DNA of 64,000 nucleotides from Sarocladium kiliense (Eukaryota > Ascomycota > Sordariomycetes > Hypocreales > Sarocladiaceae): positions 992,001 through 1,056,000 of the forward strand of contig JAUZTG010000016.1 in assembly GCA_030734395.1 (NCBI GenBank). Direction: 5' to 3'. The position numbers and the translations under genes were made by a program. The notes under the pieces are model-generated. The model was not told the origin of the DNA and ran no database searches. It worked only from the letters and a program-made list of their open reading frames with translations. Positions 21,240 to 33,093 of this stretch are shown one piece after another. The number at the start of each line of letters is the position of its first letter. The first letter of the stretch is position 1.

Positions 21240-22366
21240 CTTAGAAGCTAGCGATGGAAAAGTGGTCGGGTGGCAAAGCCAAGATGTTCGAAATGGCGCC
21301 GCGTTGACTAGAAGCCAGAGTCGAGTCGTCACCGGGCAGATGCAGGAAGAAACGACAGCAAACGGATGAGAGAATGGATGGAGACGGAGGTGTTTCGGAA
21401 GAAGGTTTCTTGACGATGAGCGTGTGGGTGTGAAGCGAGCAACAAGGCCAGCGCAGGCGCCAGTTCAGCCTAGGCAGGTCTTGAGGAGTCTTGGTTTCTT
21501 GGGTGGGAGGGATCCGCCTAAAGGATGGTCGATACGGGCTGGGAGATGGAGACGCAGCAGCGCCCAGAACCGCTGGTGGGTGGCTGTGGTGACAGAGTCG
21601 TCTCGTTTCTGGGCTCGGACGCACCACCCGGAGGTTTGTGGTGGGAGACCGGGGGAGGTTGATGGAGCTGAGACCTGACCCCAGCCAACCACTCGCGTGT
21701 GCTGTGGTTGTTTCTCGGTCGGCCTGACGCAGGACTTGTGTCAGCAATGGTCCTTAAGCGATGCGCAGAGTGCAGCAGATGGTACAAACGCAGCAACCGA
21801 GTAATTGGCGATGAGGGTCGATGCTAAGGATGATGATGATAGTAAGGATTGTCAGGGTCAATGCAAATGGACTTGGTCGGCCGTGCACCCAGAGTGACGT
21901 TGTTGAGCAGCGTAAAACAAGGAATCCCAGGTTAATCACCTTTGTGGAAATGAGTCGACAATGCGAACCTCGCTGATGGAACCCTCTAAGCAAGGCTGGT
22001 AAGGGTTCCCGATCTTGTCTGCTCACCACACCACTCACTGCTCGTGTTTCTGTTTCGGCGGAAAGGCGGACCAGGACTCGAGCTAGATCCCGCCGCTTGC
22101 TGTGGCGCTGCTTTTAGGCGCTGGGCCTAACTCCCCAGCCTCCATCAGCCATCGGTCGCTCCAGGGCACGATCCGAGAATGAGGCCAATCAGACCCGCAT
22201 CAAAGTTTTTCCAGGTGGCCTAGAAAAATTCCTGCATATTCCCATACTCGGAGCACTGAGTTGTGATACCCTCACCGACTTCATCAAACCACTCCCAATC
22301 CTCTAAATCATACGGCAGTGAACCTCCAACGGGCGAGCCTATTCTACCGTTACTTCGATCAACATC
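21240..22366. other. Divergent promoter region before SNU13
   Basis: 1.1 kb between the leader of the membrane protein (-) and SNU13 (+). It is pyrimidine-rich on the minus strand. A CCAAT pentamer lies near 22181 and an AAAAATT run near 22223, each within 200 bp of SNU13. Long frames on both strands here are compositionally biased and not credible. Confidence 0.45.
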
Positions 22367-22886
22367 ATGGCTGAAGAATCTGCCGGTACGTAACCCTCTT
22401 TCTCCTAGCAACGCCCCGTTCCGCCTCTGCACATCTCATCATATGAATCTTACTGACGAGATCATAGCCTGGCCTCTGGCCGATGCCGCTCTCTCCCAGG
22501 AGATCCTGGACCTCATCCAGTCTTCCACCCAGCTTCGCCAGGCCAAGAAGGGCGCCAACGAGGGTATGTCACACTTTCCTCTCCAAGGATTCTCAGAATG
22601 ACCTTGCTGACTCTTATCATCAGTTACCAAGGCCCTGAACCGTGGAACCTGCGAAGTTGCCGTTCTCGCCGCTGACTGCGAGCCTCTTGCTATTCTTCTG
22701 CACATCCCCCTCCTCTGTGAGGACAAGGGTGTCCCGTACGTTTACGTGCCCAGCAAGGCCCTCCTCGGCCGCGCCTGCGGTGTCAGCCGCTCTGTCATCG
22801 CCGCTTGCATTACCTCCAACGAGGCTTCCGAGCTGGCTGGCCAGATCAAGGCCCTGCGCGACAAGGTCGAAAGGCTCGCCATCTAA
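22367..22886 (+). CDS. SNU13: snRNP/snoRNP protein Snu13 (15.5K)
   Basis: Snu13 is the L7Ae-family kink-turn binder shared by U4/U6.U5 tri-snRNP and box C/D snoRNPs. Exons 22367-22385, 22468-22563 and 22624-22886 encode 125 residues, the normal size. The first coding exon is only 19 nt. The RNA-binding Lys-Lys-Gly-Ala-Asn-Glu motif is cut by intron 2, and the next exon gives Thr-Lys-Ala-Leu-Asn-Arg-Gly. The L7Ae signature (Ala-Ala-Asp-Cys-Glu-Pro-Leu, then Cys-Glu-Asp-Lys-Gly-Val-Pro-Tyr) is intact. It acts in the nucleolus and spliceosome. Confidence 0.96.
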
Positions 22887-24214
22887 GTTTCTGCTCTACG
22901 AATATGAAGGTGCAAGCTTAGCGACAGAATCGTATGACTATGGTCATTTTCTGGGATAGATCGAGGATTTAGCTTTTGAGGCTCCTTCCTCACGGCTCAG
23001 GACAGATAAATCAGAAACCACGAGTTGCTCTCGATACCATTCCCAGATCCTGCCTTGACCAGCACATATAAAGCTGCACCCTTCAGTGACGCGGAGTTCC
23101 CAGACATCTGGTTAACAATCCTGATCTCTTATTTGCTAGCAACCTTGGGCATGAATGAACAGATTATCTCTAACCCCCAAATTCCTGAAGTCAAGACTAT
23201 TGAGCCCAGATGTGTCTACACGCTAGCTCAAAGCAGCCACCACACCAACCGATCACTCCCTGCTCATATGCAGGGCCCCCTGCACCAACTTGCAGAAACA
23301 TCACGTGTACAACCCATTACCAACCTTGCCCTCTCAGACTGTTGACAGAATGTACATAAGACGGTCAGGTTTAGGGCTCTCGCTTCAATGAAATACCTGA
23401 ACTACTGGCAGTGACAGAAGATCAAGGCATGCAATACTCGATACCTACAGAAATGGTCTTACTGACAATGATGCTATAATGTAGGACTCGTTTCGCGGCC
23501 CACTCGCCCCGACAGACCCCCTTGCCGCAATTAAGATTACCGCGTTCCTCGCATGAACAAGAGGTGCCGATGGATAAGGGTCTGTTTAAATCATCCATGC
23601 TTTCTGTTTCCGCACGGGGAAATCTTCCATCTATGAAGAGTCATGATCTAGGTCGTGTTGAAATTGTTCAAAAGGCTGGAGGAAATCGGGAAAGCCTACT
23701 ATAAGTTGCTTATTATTTGAACAGAAAGGGATGGGAACAGGCTCGTATTCGCCGATAAAAATAGGCTCATGGGGTTCTCAGGCCTCGATTGGCCCGTGGC
23801 TGAGCCGCCTCAACTCTACGACACACCCTCATTCGTTAGTTTCGAGGAGCGGCATGTGCACCATCTGCGGGGTTCAGCATCGACATGTATCACTACATGC
23901 GTTGGTCAAATTGTTTGGCTTCTTCGAGGACAGAGTCAATGGCTGAATTCAAATTTCGTACATACAGAAGCCCTGCCGCAAGAAGGGACCGCAGTCTCCA
24001 ATCATGAAGGAGGCTCCTGTTGTATAGTTCCCAATTGTTCCCTTTCTATATATCACAGTAAAAATCACAGAATAATGGCGCCCGTAGCAAGAGATTTTGA
24101 GAACAGTGAACACCCATGTCGTGACCATGCTTTGCCTCCATGATGAATGCCAAGATAAACACCGTTATGAGCCGACTAAAGAAGCGGTTCAGGGAAATGC
24201 AGGAGCAGCTTCGA
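22887..24214. other. Convergent intergenic region
   Basis: 1.3 kb between SNU13 (+) and the next minus-strand gene. Frames of up to 124 codons (23769-24143 +) have no recognisable domains and biased composition. One CACGTG is at 23302-23307. No RNA gene motif was found. Confidence 0.5.
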
Positions 24215-26482
24215 TCATCTGTTCATATCCCACTGCGGCTTGAGCTGGTTGCCCAGCGCCGCTTGCGTGAAGACCACATCGCCGGGAAGACGGCTGACAC
24301 GGCCAGCTCCGCCACGGAGGGCACTCAAATTGGCCGTGGAGATACCACTCCTATTACTTCGGATACTGCCTGCATCACTCATCGTGTCGGCGTCCTTGAA
24401 CTTCTTCGGAGGTGCAAAGTCCAGGTTTGTGAAGGTATTTGACTTGCGCAGGAGGTGACTAGATATGAAGTTAGCATCTCATTTGACGGGGACTCATGTT
24501 CGGGGGAAACTTACGGGCTAGGGAGTGCCGACATTTCATCAAAAGCACTGACAAGCGGCGAAGCAACAGGAACCTTGGGTTGGTAAGCACGTCGCTCTCC
24601 GAGTGGGCTCTGGGAGCGGCCTTGAGCTCGCTCGGTGATGGAGTCCGGAGGAGCAAAGTCGATGGCGTTAAGGATAGCAAACGAATCGTCCTTCAGCTTG
24701 GATGGGGTTGGCAGAGTGTTGAGCGCACTCGGGGGAGGGAGTTTCTTCTTGGGTCCAGGACGGCCCATGCGGGCTGATGCTGAAGATCCTGGCCGAGGAC
24801 CAAAGGCTGAGCCAGCGCGGGGTCGGCCTGGTGGTCCACCAGGAAGACTCATACCACCCAAAGAGCCATGGGGTCCGTGAGGTCCACGGCGCGGAGGTCC
24901 ACGAGGTCCAGGCGGCCCACGGTTACGTCCAACGGGAGGAGGAGTCATGGCACGACGAGTAACAGGCTGAGCGTAAGGCATGACGAAGGCGTTGGTGTCG
25001 GCATCATAGTATGCGGCATCGCCAAGGTAGCTCTCGTCGTAGTCCTCGTAGTATTGGGGAATGGCAGGCACCGCGGGGGCAGGGTCCTTGGAATCATCGA
25101 AGTACTCCTTGTAGAAGGAACGAATACGGTTGGCGCGGTATTCGGGATCCTCTGACTCCAGCTCCTCCGCCGGTGGGAGTGGCCTAAACCCAACCGACAG
25201 CCTCTTGTTATCTTGCTGGGGAACGCCAAGACCATCCTGAACGGCCGGTTGCTGGTCATATCCCAAGGAGGCTTGTCGCTGAGGAGCCCGGCCGCGCTCT
25301 TCCATCTCATACTGGTCGTAGTATTCTGAGGTCTGGATCTGAGGTTGTTCGTCATAGTAGCCGTAGTTGTTATCCTGCTGGAGAGGAGCACTGGTGGGAG
25401 GCGAGAGAGGCTTGGGGAGATCAAAGTCGAGGCCAAGTCCAGATCCTTGCTGAGTAGGTGGCAGCGGGAAGTCATCACCAGGCTGAGCCACACCGATAGA
25501 GTCATGTCGGGGTGGAGGGGGTTGGGCGAATTGTGAAGGAGTGTGCGGGGGGCTGTTCACACGTTCTTGAGGATCCTTGGGCATGATCGGAGGCGGTGAG
25601 CGAACTTCTGGCATCTGAGTGCCCATGTGATCTCCATCAGGGTATGCGACACCAATCTCTGGCACCACGGGTTGCACTGGGAGTTGCGAGTCCCTGACTT
25701 CCTCTTCCTTGGCAATAAGGCGATTCGGTTCAGTCGCCGGAGGCGTGGCAAAGGGGTCAGTCTTCTCGGTCGGCGTGGCAGGAGACTTGGGCAGTGAGTT
25801 TTGACGAGGGGGTGGCGGGAATCGGCTGGTGCCGATGGACCTTCCGGTGACTGTTGATGCGTGCTTTGTGCTGCCATTGTACATTGAACCCTCTTTGCCA
25901 TATGAGCGAATGCTGCCGGTCTCACTGTTAACATACTGTGGAACGAGTCGGTAAGGGTCGTGAGCATCAGGAAAGCCCTGAGCCAGTGAATCCTTGGATT
26001 GAGTACCAGGAGGAAGGAGGTAGGGGGACGAGAGGTTCATGTCCATGGAAAGCTGCCCCGGGCGATGGACTGGCTTCTCATAACCGAACATGCTCATTCG
26101 TTTGCCACGTTTGCCAGGTTTGCCAGCGGCAGATAAGTCAAGACCGAAATCAAGATCTTTGTGGGGGTCCTTGGCATCCTCTGCGCGCTGTCTCTGCACG
26201 TTGCGGCGGTGAAGATAGAAGATGACGGCCGCTGCAATAACGAGTGGGATACTGACACACTGTTAGTAGAGCTCAGAGTCGAGACCGATTGTGGAATACA
26301 TACACCACACCCAGAGCAATGGGAAGGGCCATGGAACTCTGGTCCATAGGCTTCTCGCAGGTGTCGCTCTCTGATGTAGAAACGCAATCCTTCCTCGCCT
26401 GAAGCCGTGCGGACTCTCCATCTCGGATCATAATCCGCGGGCCCAGACGAAGAATCTGTGGTCCAATTTCGGTTGCTTCCAT
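24215..26482 (-). CDS. Mid2-like single-span membrane protein
   Basis: Exons 26482-26304, 26251-24515 and 24458-24215 encode 719 residues. A short N-terminus with Arg-Lys-Asp-Cys and Thr-Cys-Glu-Lys-Pro motifs leads into one membrane span at about 51-73, completed only after splicing. A His-Arg-Arg stop-transfer and the conserved Ala-Glu-Asp-Ala-Lys-Asp-x-His-Lys-Asp-Leu-Asp-Phe-Gly block follow. The remainder is a 600-residue Pro-, Gln- and Tyr-rich cytoplasmic region. The last exon restores a conserved tail: Lys-Ser-Asn-Thr-Phe-Thr-Asn-Leu and Ser-Asp-Ala-Gly-Ser-Ile-Arg-Ser-Asn-Arg-Ser-Gly. This pattern is shared by an uncharacterised family of mould membrane proteins. No signal peptide is visible. 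Met 26482 is used; Met 26431 is an alternative. Function unknown, possibly cell surface or septum. Confidence 0.78.
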
Positions 26483-29400
26483 TTTGTCTAACGATTGACC
26501 GCGAATGCAAAAGAGCACTGGCGTAGACGCGTGAAATACGTTTCCAAGTGCCACCAAGGGATGTGCGATCCAATCGTCTCCTGGCGAAATCAAGCTATCA
26601 TAATCGTGAATGGCTGTACTAGAAGAAAGGCTGTATCGAATTACTGGAACCGGGAGAATTATCGTAATGTCGAGCCAGAAGGCGATCGCAGCAGAAACCA
26701 AACGTCGTTATCAAGCTATGCGGAAGTGAGAGTTGTGTCCAAAGAATGACTGAGGTGGTGATCGACGGCACGCGATGATCAACCAGATCGAAGATGGAGG
26801 GACGGGGAAACAAGTCGAAGCAGTGTAAAGAATGACTGGAGCTTGACAATAAACACAATAAAGGAGTGACAAAGCCCGCTGGCTTGCAGTTGGCGTAGGA
26901 TGCTGCTGGTCGACAGTCGGAATTGAAGCAACACTGACGATAGGGAGGAAAGAGAAGGGGAAAGGACGAGAGGGAGAGACGAAGCCACTGACCAACAGTG
27001 CGTAGCCCGGTCCTGTCCACAGTGGAGGCGGAGGCAGCGCGAGAGCTGGGCGGTTGCATGCCTTGACTGGCGGGTGCCAGTGAGCGAGTGCACTGGGCAG
27101 GAGGAAGGGGTTGCCAGGATTGGCGCTCCTTGTGAGTAGCGGTACCTGGAAATTGTCGCGTTCAGGGGGATTGCGTGGTGAGACAAGACCAGAACAGGGG
27201 TACCGGGTACCTAGAACAGGTTCTACATCCTCTGCAAGCCTCGCTGTGCCTGGCGCTAGAGCCCTGTACCTGCATTGGCACTGCACCTTGGCTCCAGCTC
27301 CACTCCTCCGCCCCCCAGTAATCTATCCTCCTCTGTCCACTGGAGCAGATAACCTTGTGTCCCATCCACCTTTCGACCAACCACAGGCCGCCTGCACTGA
27401 GGAACCGATGTAAAATTACTCTGTGGAGCGAGGCGAATGCAGCTCACCAGGGGGAGTAAGTCCTCGATGCTGAGAAGGGGGCAGTGCCAAGTCGACGATA
27501 GCGACAATTCCCACTGACACGAGTGGCAGCCAACCACCCATCCTGGCCATACTACGCTTGCATAGGAGTCGAATGCACGATCGATTGCGCCTAGCAAAAG
27601 CCATTGACGATGCTGTCGGTCAGTTCGGCTCTGGCCTGACAGTTGGCCGAAGCAAAGAGAACAGTTCGAAAAAAAGCACAGCTTGCACCTTGCAGCAACC
27701 GGTCTCAGCCACCCCTGTCCCCCATGTCCCCATTCAATATAAGGAGATTGCCTGGCTGTCCTGAAATCAAGGCACAAAAACACCTCGCGGCGCAGAGACC
27801 AAACACGGTCCCACGGCACTATCTATCGTGCACCTTCCGTGAAAATAAGCCTTGTTTGCCCAGTGATCGAGGTTGCTTCCCTCTTACTGTCTGGTCGGGT
27901 TGGTGTGCAAATGTACACGCCCCTTGGTGCCTTCTTGAATGGTGATTTTCAGGCAGGGAATCAATTTGCCAAAGTCGTCTATTTGGCTGGTATTGTGGCA
28001 AAAGTCGGTGAAATCGATGCCCAGGCCGGATCAGCGATTCATTGTCCCAGATCCTCCACTGTTGTCGACGTTCAATATTTGTTGAACCGCAGGGTAGCCA
28101 ATGATGCACGTGTGGAGGTCTCGCGGCGGACTTCACGATCAGGCATTGTCATTTCCACTCAGTTTGATCCACAGAGAGATACGAATGCAGTGCAGACGCC
28201 AGGGAAAGGCTTTTGGAATGCCTAGCGAGTGTTTGAACCAACATCACTCCTTCATTCTTTGGACCAAGTCTCCCCTCTCGTTACTCTCAAGCTTTGACCT
28301 GCTGTCAGAGTGATCCTACGGCGGACTAGAAAATCCATGTAGCATTCGAGTACTCGGTGCAGGCTCTTACAACAAAGAGCCAGAGATCAAGTCCACCGAT
28401 TGTACCACCTTGAAGACCTGGAAAAGCGAACAGTGCGCCAATCAAGCTCTGTTGATATTCCTCGACGTGTTCTGACTCTAGAAAACGAGAACACACCTTT
28501 AGCAGCAGGGTAAGTCTTCCGGTCAGCCAGTCTATCACAGACATGATCAACGCACATACACTTAGGTCGTTTGACATAGTAACATTGTGCACATCTACTC
28601 TGGCTTCCTGTGACATGCTGCATCACGTCTCGACGCCGGCAGTGGCCTTGGCTCAGTACCAGTTTCACTAGTGACACTTGGTCTACTCACTCGGAGCATC
28701 GATAACGCCACGATCGCTTTGTTCATGCAGCATGCCACAACGGAGATCATAGCCGCCGTGTCGCATTGATGACGAGACCGGCGCTCAGGTCTCGGGACCT
28801 AAACTGCTGTTGCCAGGCACAGGCTTCCGTTCGGGGCCGTTGTCTCGAGTGAATTGCCAGGCGCAGGAATGCACGGCATACCAGCACCAGGCGCAACGTG
28901 AGACACGGCCGAGGACGATATGGCGTTGTCGTGTGGTGCGAGCGAGAAGTACTCAGTTCCCAGCAGCCAGGAGTGCCCATTTGTGGCGCTACTCGCGGTG
29001 ACAGCAGAGGGGACGCCACCAAAGCCAAGCCACAGCTCAAGAGCCCCCGCACTCGGGTCGCGTTGCATTGAGCCTAGAGGGAACAGAAGGGGACTCGATA
29101 GCGATCAAGCTGCAGATACAACTGGAACATCCGTCTTCGTGCAGGTGCAGCTTCTTTCAGCTTGCCCTTCTTCATTGCCACTTGTCTCCGAATGTTTCCT
29201 CCCCCTTCCGGCATACATCTTTCCCTTGAACAAGCCGCTCTCGACCCTCTCTACGTTGCGACACTGGACAGGACCCTTGTTGCTCACCCACACCGGTTCC
29301 AACTCAATCACCTCTCCCGTCCCCCCATCTTTCGACCACAGACCGCTGCCCAACACCACTATACAATCGGTTCACGGCCAGCAAACTTTCCACTGATATC

Positions 29401-29490
29401 ACTATCAGGCCAAACAGTCTAGGCGAAAACTCAGCTGCAAGGCTGTGACGTTGATTGTTTGTTTTCGCGGAAACCCCCCTCCCGGTGACG
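26483..29490. other. Large divergent intergenic region (3 kb)
   Basis: This lies between two genes pointing away from each other. It contains long pyrimidine-rich tracts, a GGTACC-G-GGTACC repeat near 27198, and one CACGTG near 28108. The longest frames (about 187-191 codons on the minus strand) are Cys/Trp/Ser/Pro-rich and give no family match. It is best read as two long promoters and leaders. Confidence 0.45.
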
Positions 29491-30993
29491 ATGCCGCCTC
29501 TCGACGTGACCGCGGAGCCGACCCCCGACGCCATAGCCCCATGGCTGGACCCTGCTCGCAAGCTCCATCACTTAGATTGCGTTACGACTAACACCGCCGA
29601 CAACGCTTCTCCTGAACTAGCAAATGGCCACAGCTCTCCCATGGAGTCACCTGCTCTCACTGCTTTCACTAGCACCCCTTCGACACCATCATTATCAAGG
29701 CGCGAGTATTGTATCAGCGAATCTGGTTCTCCTACCAGAGTGCAGTCGCCACTCAGGCATTCAGTCTCCTATACCGAACGACCTTCCCTTCCCTTCCCGT
29801 TTCCCAACTCAGAGGCCGCAACTACAGACCCTACGAAATCACCGAGCGAGTCTGTCAGTAGAATGAGCCTTACAGGGGACAGACGGAGACGAGGCGCGCA
29901 ACCAGGATGGCTGAGCAGTGCTGCCCTGTCTATGGATATCTCGTCCGAAGCGACTCCCTCGAGACTTCGAACACCCAGCCAAACGTCGGCAACGGAGCCA
30001 TCGATCAGCCCCAAAACCGCTTCAACTACGCCAACCTCGGCATCCCGTTTCAGCTTCTTCTCTACCGCGTTCAAGGGCTTGACATCCAGCCCAACGACGC
30101 CAAGTCGTTCCATCGACGATAGCGACGACTTGATCAGCCTCAACATCGATCAAACCCTGCATTCGATGACTTCCCTAACCGATCGCTCCGCTTTCTCTCC
30201 CGCAGCCTTCAAGAACTTGCAGATGATTGCAACTGGCCTGCTCCACAAGTTTCAAGATGCCTATACTCAGCGAACTCTGGAGGTGCGGGAATTGAGAGCG
30301 GAACAAGCGGCCCAGGCTGACGAGCAGAGCGAGGCGGAGACCAAGATGCAACATTTGCGAATGCAGCTTGAGGGCATGGCCCAGAAAGCTGCCGAGCAAG
30401 AAGAAATGATGCAGGCGCTCATGGCTGAACTTGCCCGCGAGAAGAAACTTCGAATGGAGCAAACTCATCCCGTGTCTGGTGGCTCAAGTATCTCAGAGGA
30501 CCTTGGGGCCGAAGAGGACCAGAGGAAGAAGTGGAGGAAGAGCAATGGTACTTCACGCTCGGACACGAGCTTTGACACCGACGATGAAGGTGCCGAGGAA
30601 GGCAGCTTATTTTCGACGAGGTCACGAAGTCCAACCATCGCAACGGTCTTATCCGAAGCTGGCGCTGCTGATGCTCCCACTGCTCCAGCTCAGGCACCGC
30701 TCGTCACATCAAAGGCGGCGTCTCTCGTCGCTTCTCCAAGGACGCCTCGGCCGCCACAGTCCCAGATGACAGCGTTCCAGAAGCTCTTTAAGGGACTTTC
30801 CGTAGAAAGCCCCAAAGACAGCGAAGCGGCAGGTCCAGATAGTTGTCGAAACTGCCAAGGGCAGGACGTTGGCGTGGCGTGGGACACTGTGAGCCTGCTT
30901 AAGGACGAGAACAAAGGTCTCAAGCAGAGAGTTGGTGATCTAGAGGGCGCGTTGGAGGATGCTCTAGACGTGGTGAACGGCGTTGGCATGTGA
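29491..30993 (+). CDS. Uncharacterised coiled-coil protein
   Basis: A single-exon gene of 500 residues from ATG 29491; the frame is open a further 12 codons upstream, but this Met follows a normal leader. The N-terminal half is Ser/Thr/Pro-rich and disordered. A coiled coil of about 100 residues starts near residue 245 (Ala-Phe-Lys-Asn-Leu-Gln-Met-Ile-Ala-Thr-Gly-Leu-Leu) and is rich in Gln, Glu, Met and Ala. An acidic Ser-rich stretch follows. The C-terminus has a Cys-x-x-Cys pair and a second short coiled coil with Trp-Asp-x-Val-x-x-Leu-Lys-x-Glu-Asn. I do not recognise the family; the layout resembles adaptor or organiser proteins of the cytoskeleton, which is only a guess. Confidence 0.8.
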   Translation: MPPLDVTAEPTPDAIAPWLDPARKLHHLDCVTTNTADNASPELANGHSSPMESPALTAFTSTPSTPSLSRREYCISESGSPTRVQSPLRHSVSYTERPSLPFPFPNSEAATTDPTKSPSESVSRMSLTGDRRRRGAQPGWLSSAALSMDISSEATPSRLRTPSQTSATEPSISPKTASTTPTSASRFSFFSTAFKGLTSSPTTPSRSIDDSDDLISLNIDQTLHSMTSLTDRSAFSPAAFKNLQMIATGLLHKFQDAYTQRTLEVRELRAEQAAQADEQSEAETKMQHLRMQLEGMAQKAAEQEEMMQALMAELAREKKLRMEQTHPVSGGSSISEDLGAEEDQRKKWRKSNGTSRSDTSFDTDDEGAEEGSLFSTRSRSPTIATVLSEAGAADAPTAPAQAPLVTSKAASLVASPRTPRPPQSQMTAFQKLFKGLSVESPKDSEAAGPDSCRNCQGQDVGVAWDTVSLLKDENKGLKQRVGDLEGALEDALDVVNGVGM

Positions 30994-31714
30994 GCCGCTC
31001 TGTCATCGTTACATCTCTGGGCCTGGATACGATTTCGGTGTTAAGTGGGACTGTTATTTAGGGAGGCGTTTGGTGGCTGTTTTGTTGGATATACCATTTG
31101 AATGCCGCCCATTGAAAGACATGCGGCTGGTTTTATAGATCCCTGTCCTCAGAGGCGTCGAATCACATGCTGATTGACAGACATCGCTTGCAATACCTGG
31201 AAGAAGGAAGTTTCTCTGATGCCGACGTAGCACAAACAAGACAACCTGGCTTACAGGCTGCGACATATCCTATGCCATGTAGACATCCAGGGCTAATACA
31301 TTTCGCGAGCCCTGATCCAGAGACCGCTGTTAACAATGCCTGCCTCACAAGAGAAGAAATGTGGCCATGGGCTCTCTTACTGATTTGAACAGCTTCGGGT
31401 CGTGTCCTAAGGCTCAGTGAAGCTTTGGGGGTCCTGGGCGATGGAGGCTTGCACTATTCACCTTGTCCATTCAATAACAAGCGTATTCACTTCAGCTCGC
31501 AGTGACCAATGCATGAGCATCGAATTCCAGCCTTTGTGGCAAACAAAGAGAATCTCTAGTCTTCGACTGCGCCAGTATCTTTCTGGAGACAGCCCGTATA
31601 TGTACAACCGCCCGTAGTGTTCTTCCTTCGTCTGATGCCAGTGAATCACGGTGTCAATACGACCCCAACGGTATTGCATATCTCAAACACCCTCCTAACG
31701 CTCCTCTCAATTCC
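30994..31714. other. Convergent intergenic region
   Basis: 721 bp between stops of the coiled-coil gene and NDUFB3. Frames up to 73 codons only; no gene or RNA motif seen. Confidence 0.55.
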
Positions 31715-32195
31715 TCAGTGGTGTCCCTCGCCGTGGTGGTGCTCGTCCTCCAGGAAGAAATACTCGTAACCGCAGTAGCCAGCGAAAGCGACCGTCGCGA
31801 TGCCGAGGCCAGGAAAGCCGTTCTTGAAGCGGTTCCATCGGGTAAAGGGGCCCTGATATCTCCATGCCTCACTGTCCAGTTCCAATAGGACCATTTGTTA
31901 GCACTCCGCGTCTTCTTGGATATCCACAGGGGATGGTTGGTGGGTAGACGAACGTTCGCTCCCAAGGATCGTATCGAGGAGTACCGGTCGCCTCCTTGAG
32001 GTGCTTCATGTTGAAGCCCGTAATGTTCTTCTTGGGCACGCCATGGGCGGCTCGTAGTATTCTGTTTGTTCAACATGTTAGCCATCGGCATGGATCATCG
32101 GTTCTCGCTCATGTGGGCTTGGGTTCTGGGTGCGACCATTATGATGGGCGATTGATCGGCTGTTTGGGGATGATCGCGTACCTTGTTGGAAGCAT
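31715..32195 (-). CDS. NDUFB3: Complex I subunit NDUFB3 (B12)
   Basis: This small accessory subunit of mitochondrial NADH:ubiquinone oxidoreductase sits in the membrane arm. No single frame shows the gene. It is built from exons 32195-32182 (14 nt), 32061-31954 and 31871-31715, giving 92 residues. The N-terminus is a short basic, hydroxylated presequence-like stretch, then Asn-Ile-Thr-Gly-Phe-Asn-Met-Lys. The core Glu-Ala-Trp-Arg-Tyr-x-Gly-Pro-Phe, Arg-Trp-Asn-Arg-Phe and one membrane span (Gly-Ile-Ala-Thr-Val-Ala-Phe...) match B12. The tail is His-rich, as in other fungi. The donor of intron 2 is the weak GTTCGT. Intron 1 is 120 nt. It is divergent from POP2. Confidence 0.9.
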
Positions 32196-33093
32196 ATTGT
32201 CTGAATCAGCTGTAGCAGCACGTCTCAGGCGCAATTGAGTCGTGCAATGTTGGCGAGAATGAGCCCAAAGCGTCAGTTGTCCTTCTTCACAGCGATTCCC
32301 GTCCAGGCGAGGTCAACGGCTCGGTACGCCGGCCCGGAATAACGTTCTGCCATCTGCCGACAGCCAAATCGCACTCACTGCAAGGGAAAAGCACGGACCA
32401 CTTCCTTCACTCGCCCGCGACGCCCGCCCTGCCGCCGCTGCATGTTGGCTTGGACAAATGCAGCAGCTGGGCTTCGACTGATCACCGACAGCCTTCAATC
32501 CGCTCCTTCTCTCAACCTTAGCTGTGGAAAGTCAACATCCGAAGCACTTCCGTATCACACCGATTCACATACGGCGGAAAGCTCCACTGGCCGTCAAGAT
32601 TGATCTGCAGGGAGTGCGACACCATTCTCGCGCTGTTCGTGATCCCAAGCATCCTTTTCAATACACCAAATGCAACCAGACCAGATCAACGCGACTCCTT
32701 GCCCGTATCTCGCCCCAGTATACTACCGCAACTCCCTAGCGCGCACAGCAAGTCTTGAGCTTTTGCAGCACGCACTTCTCTCCAAATCAGTACGCGAGCT
32801 GAAACTACCGACCGACCGAAATTAAAGACTGCGGCTCGATGCCACCATACCAGCCATACCCTCCCCAGAATCAAGGAAGATACCGTTAGAGGCGCGGAAC
32901 CGCTCAGAACCGATATTCGACCAGGAACAATCAACTTTCTCAGGCGACTCCAGGGCCCTTATTTAGATCAGGCCCTCCCTCCACAGTCGGCCAGCCACCT
33001 GGCCCCAATACTCCTTCACCAAGCTCGCCAACAAGCAGCGGTGTCACACTCAATACTATTTGGACACCTACAGATCACCCACAACTTACCTCT
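32196..33093. promoter_or_regulatory. Divergent promoter NDUFB3 / POP2
   Basis: 898 bp between the NDUFB3 ATG and the POP2 ATG used here. The right-hand 255 bp stay in the POP2 frame apart from one TAG (32887-32889) and may be coding after splicing. The rest is promoter and leader without a recognised gene. Confidence 0.5.

Noticed and set aside
20808..21332. Long N-terminal extension of the Ser/Thr-rich membrane protein
   Set aside because: The extension is low-complexity leader translation, interrupted by a good splice acceptor directly before the likely start.
26711..27819. Overlapping 190-codon frames on the minus strand in the divergent promoter
   Set aside because: Cys/Trp/Pro/Ser-rich translations typical of pyrimidine-rich non-coding DNA; no family likeness.
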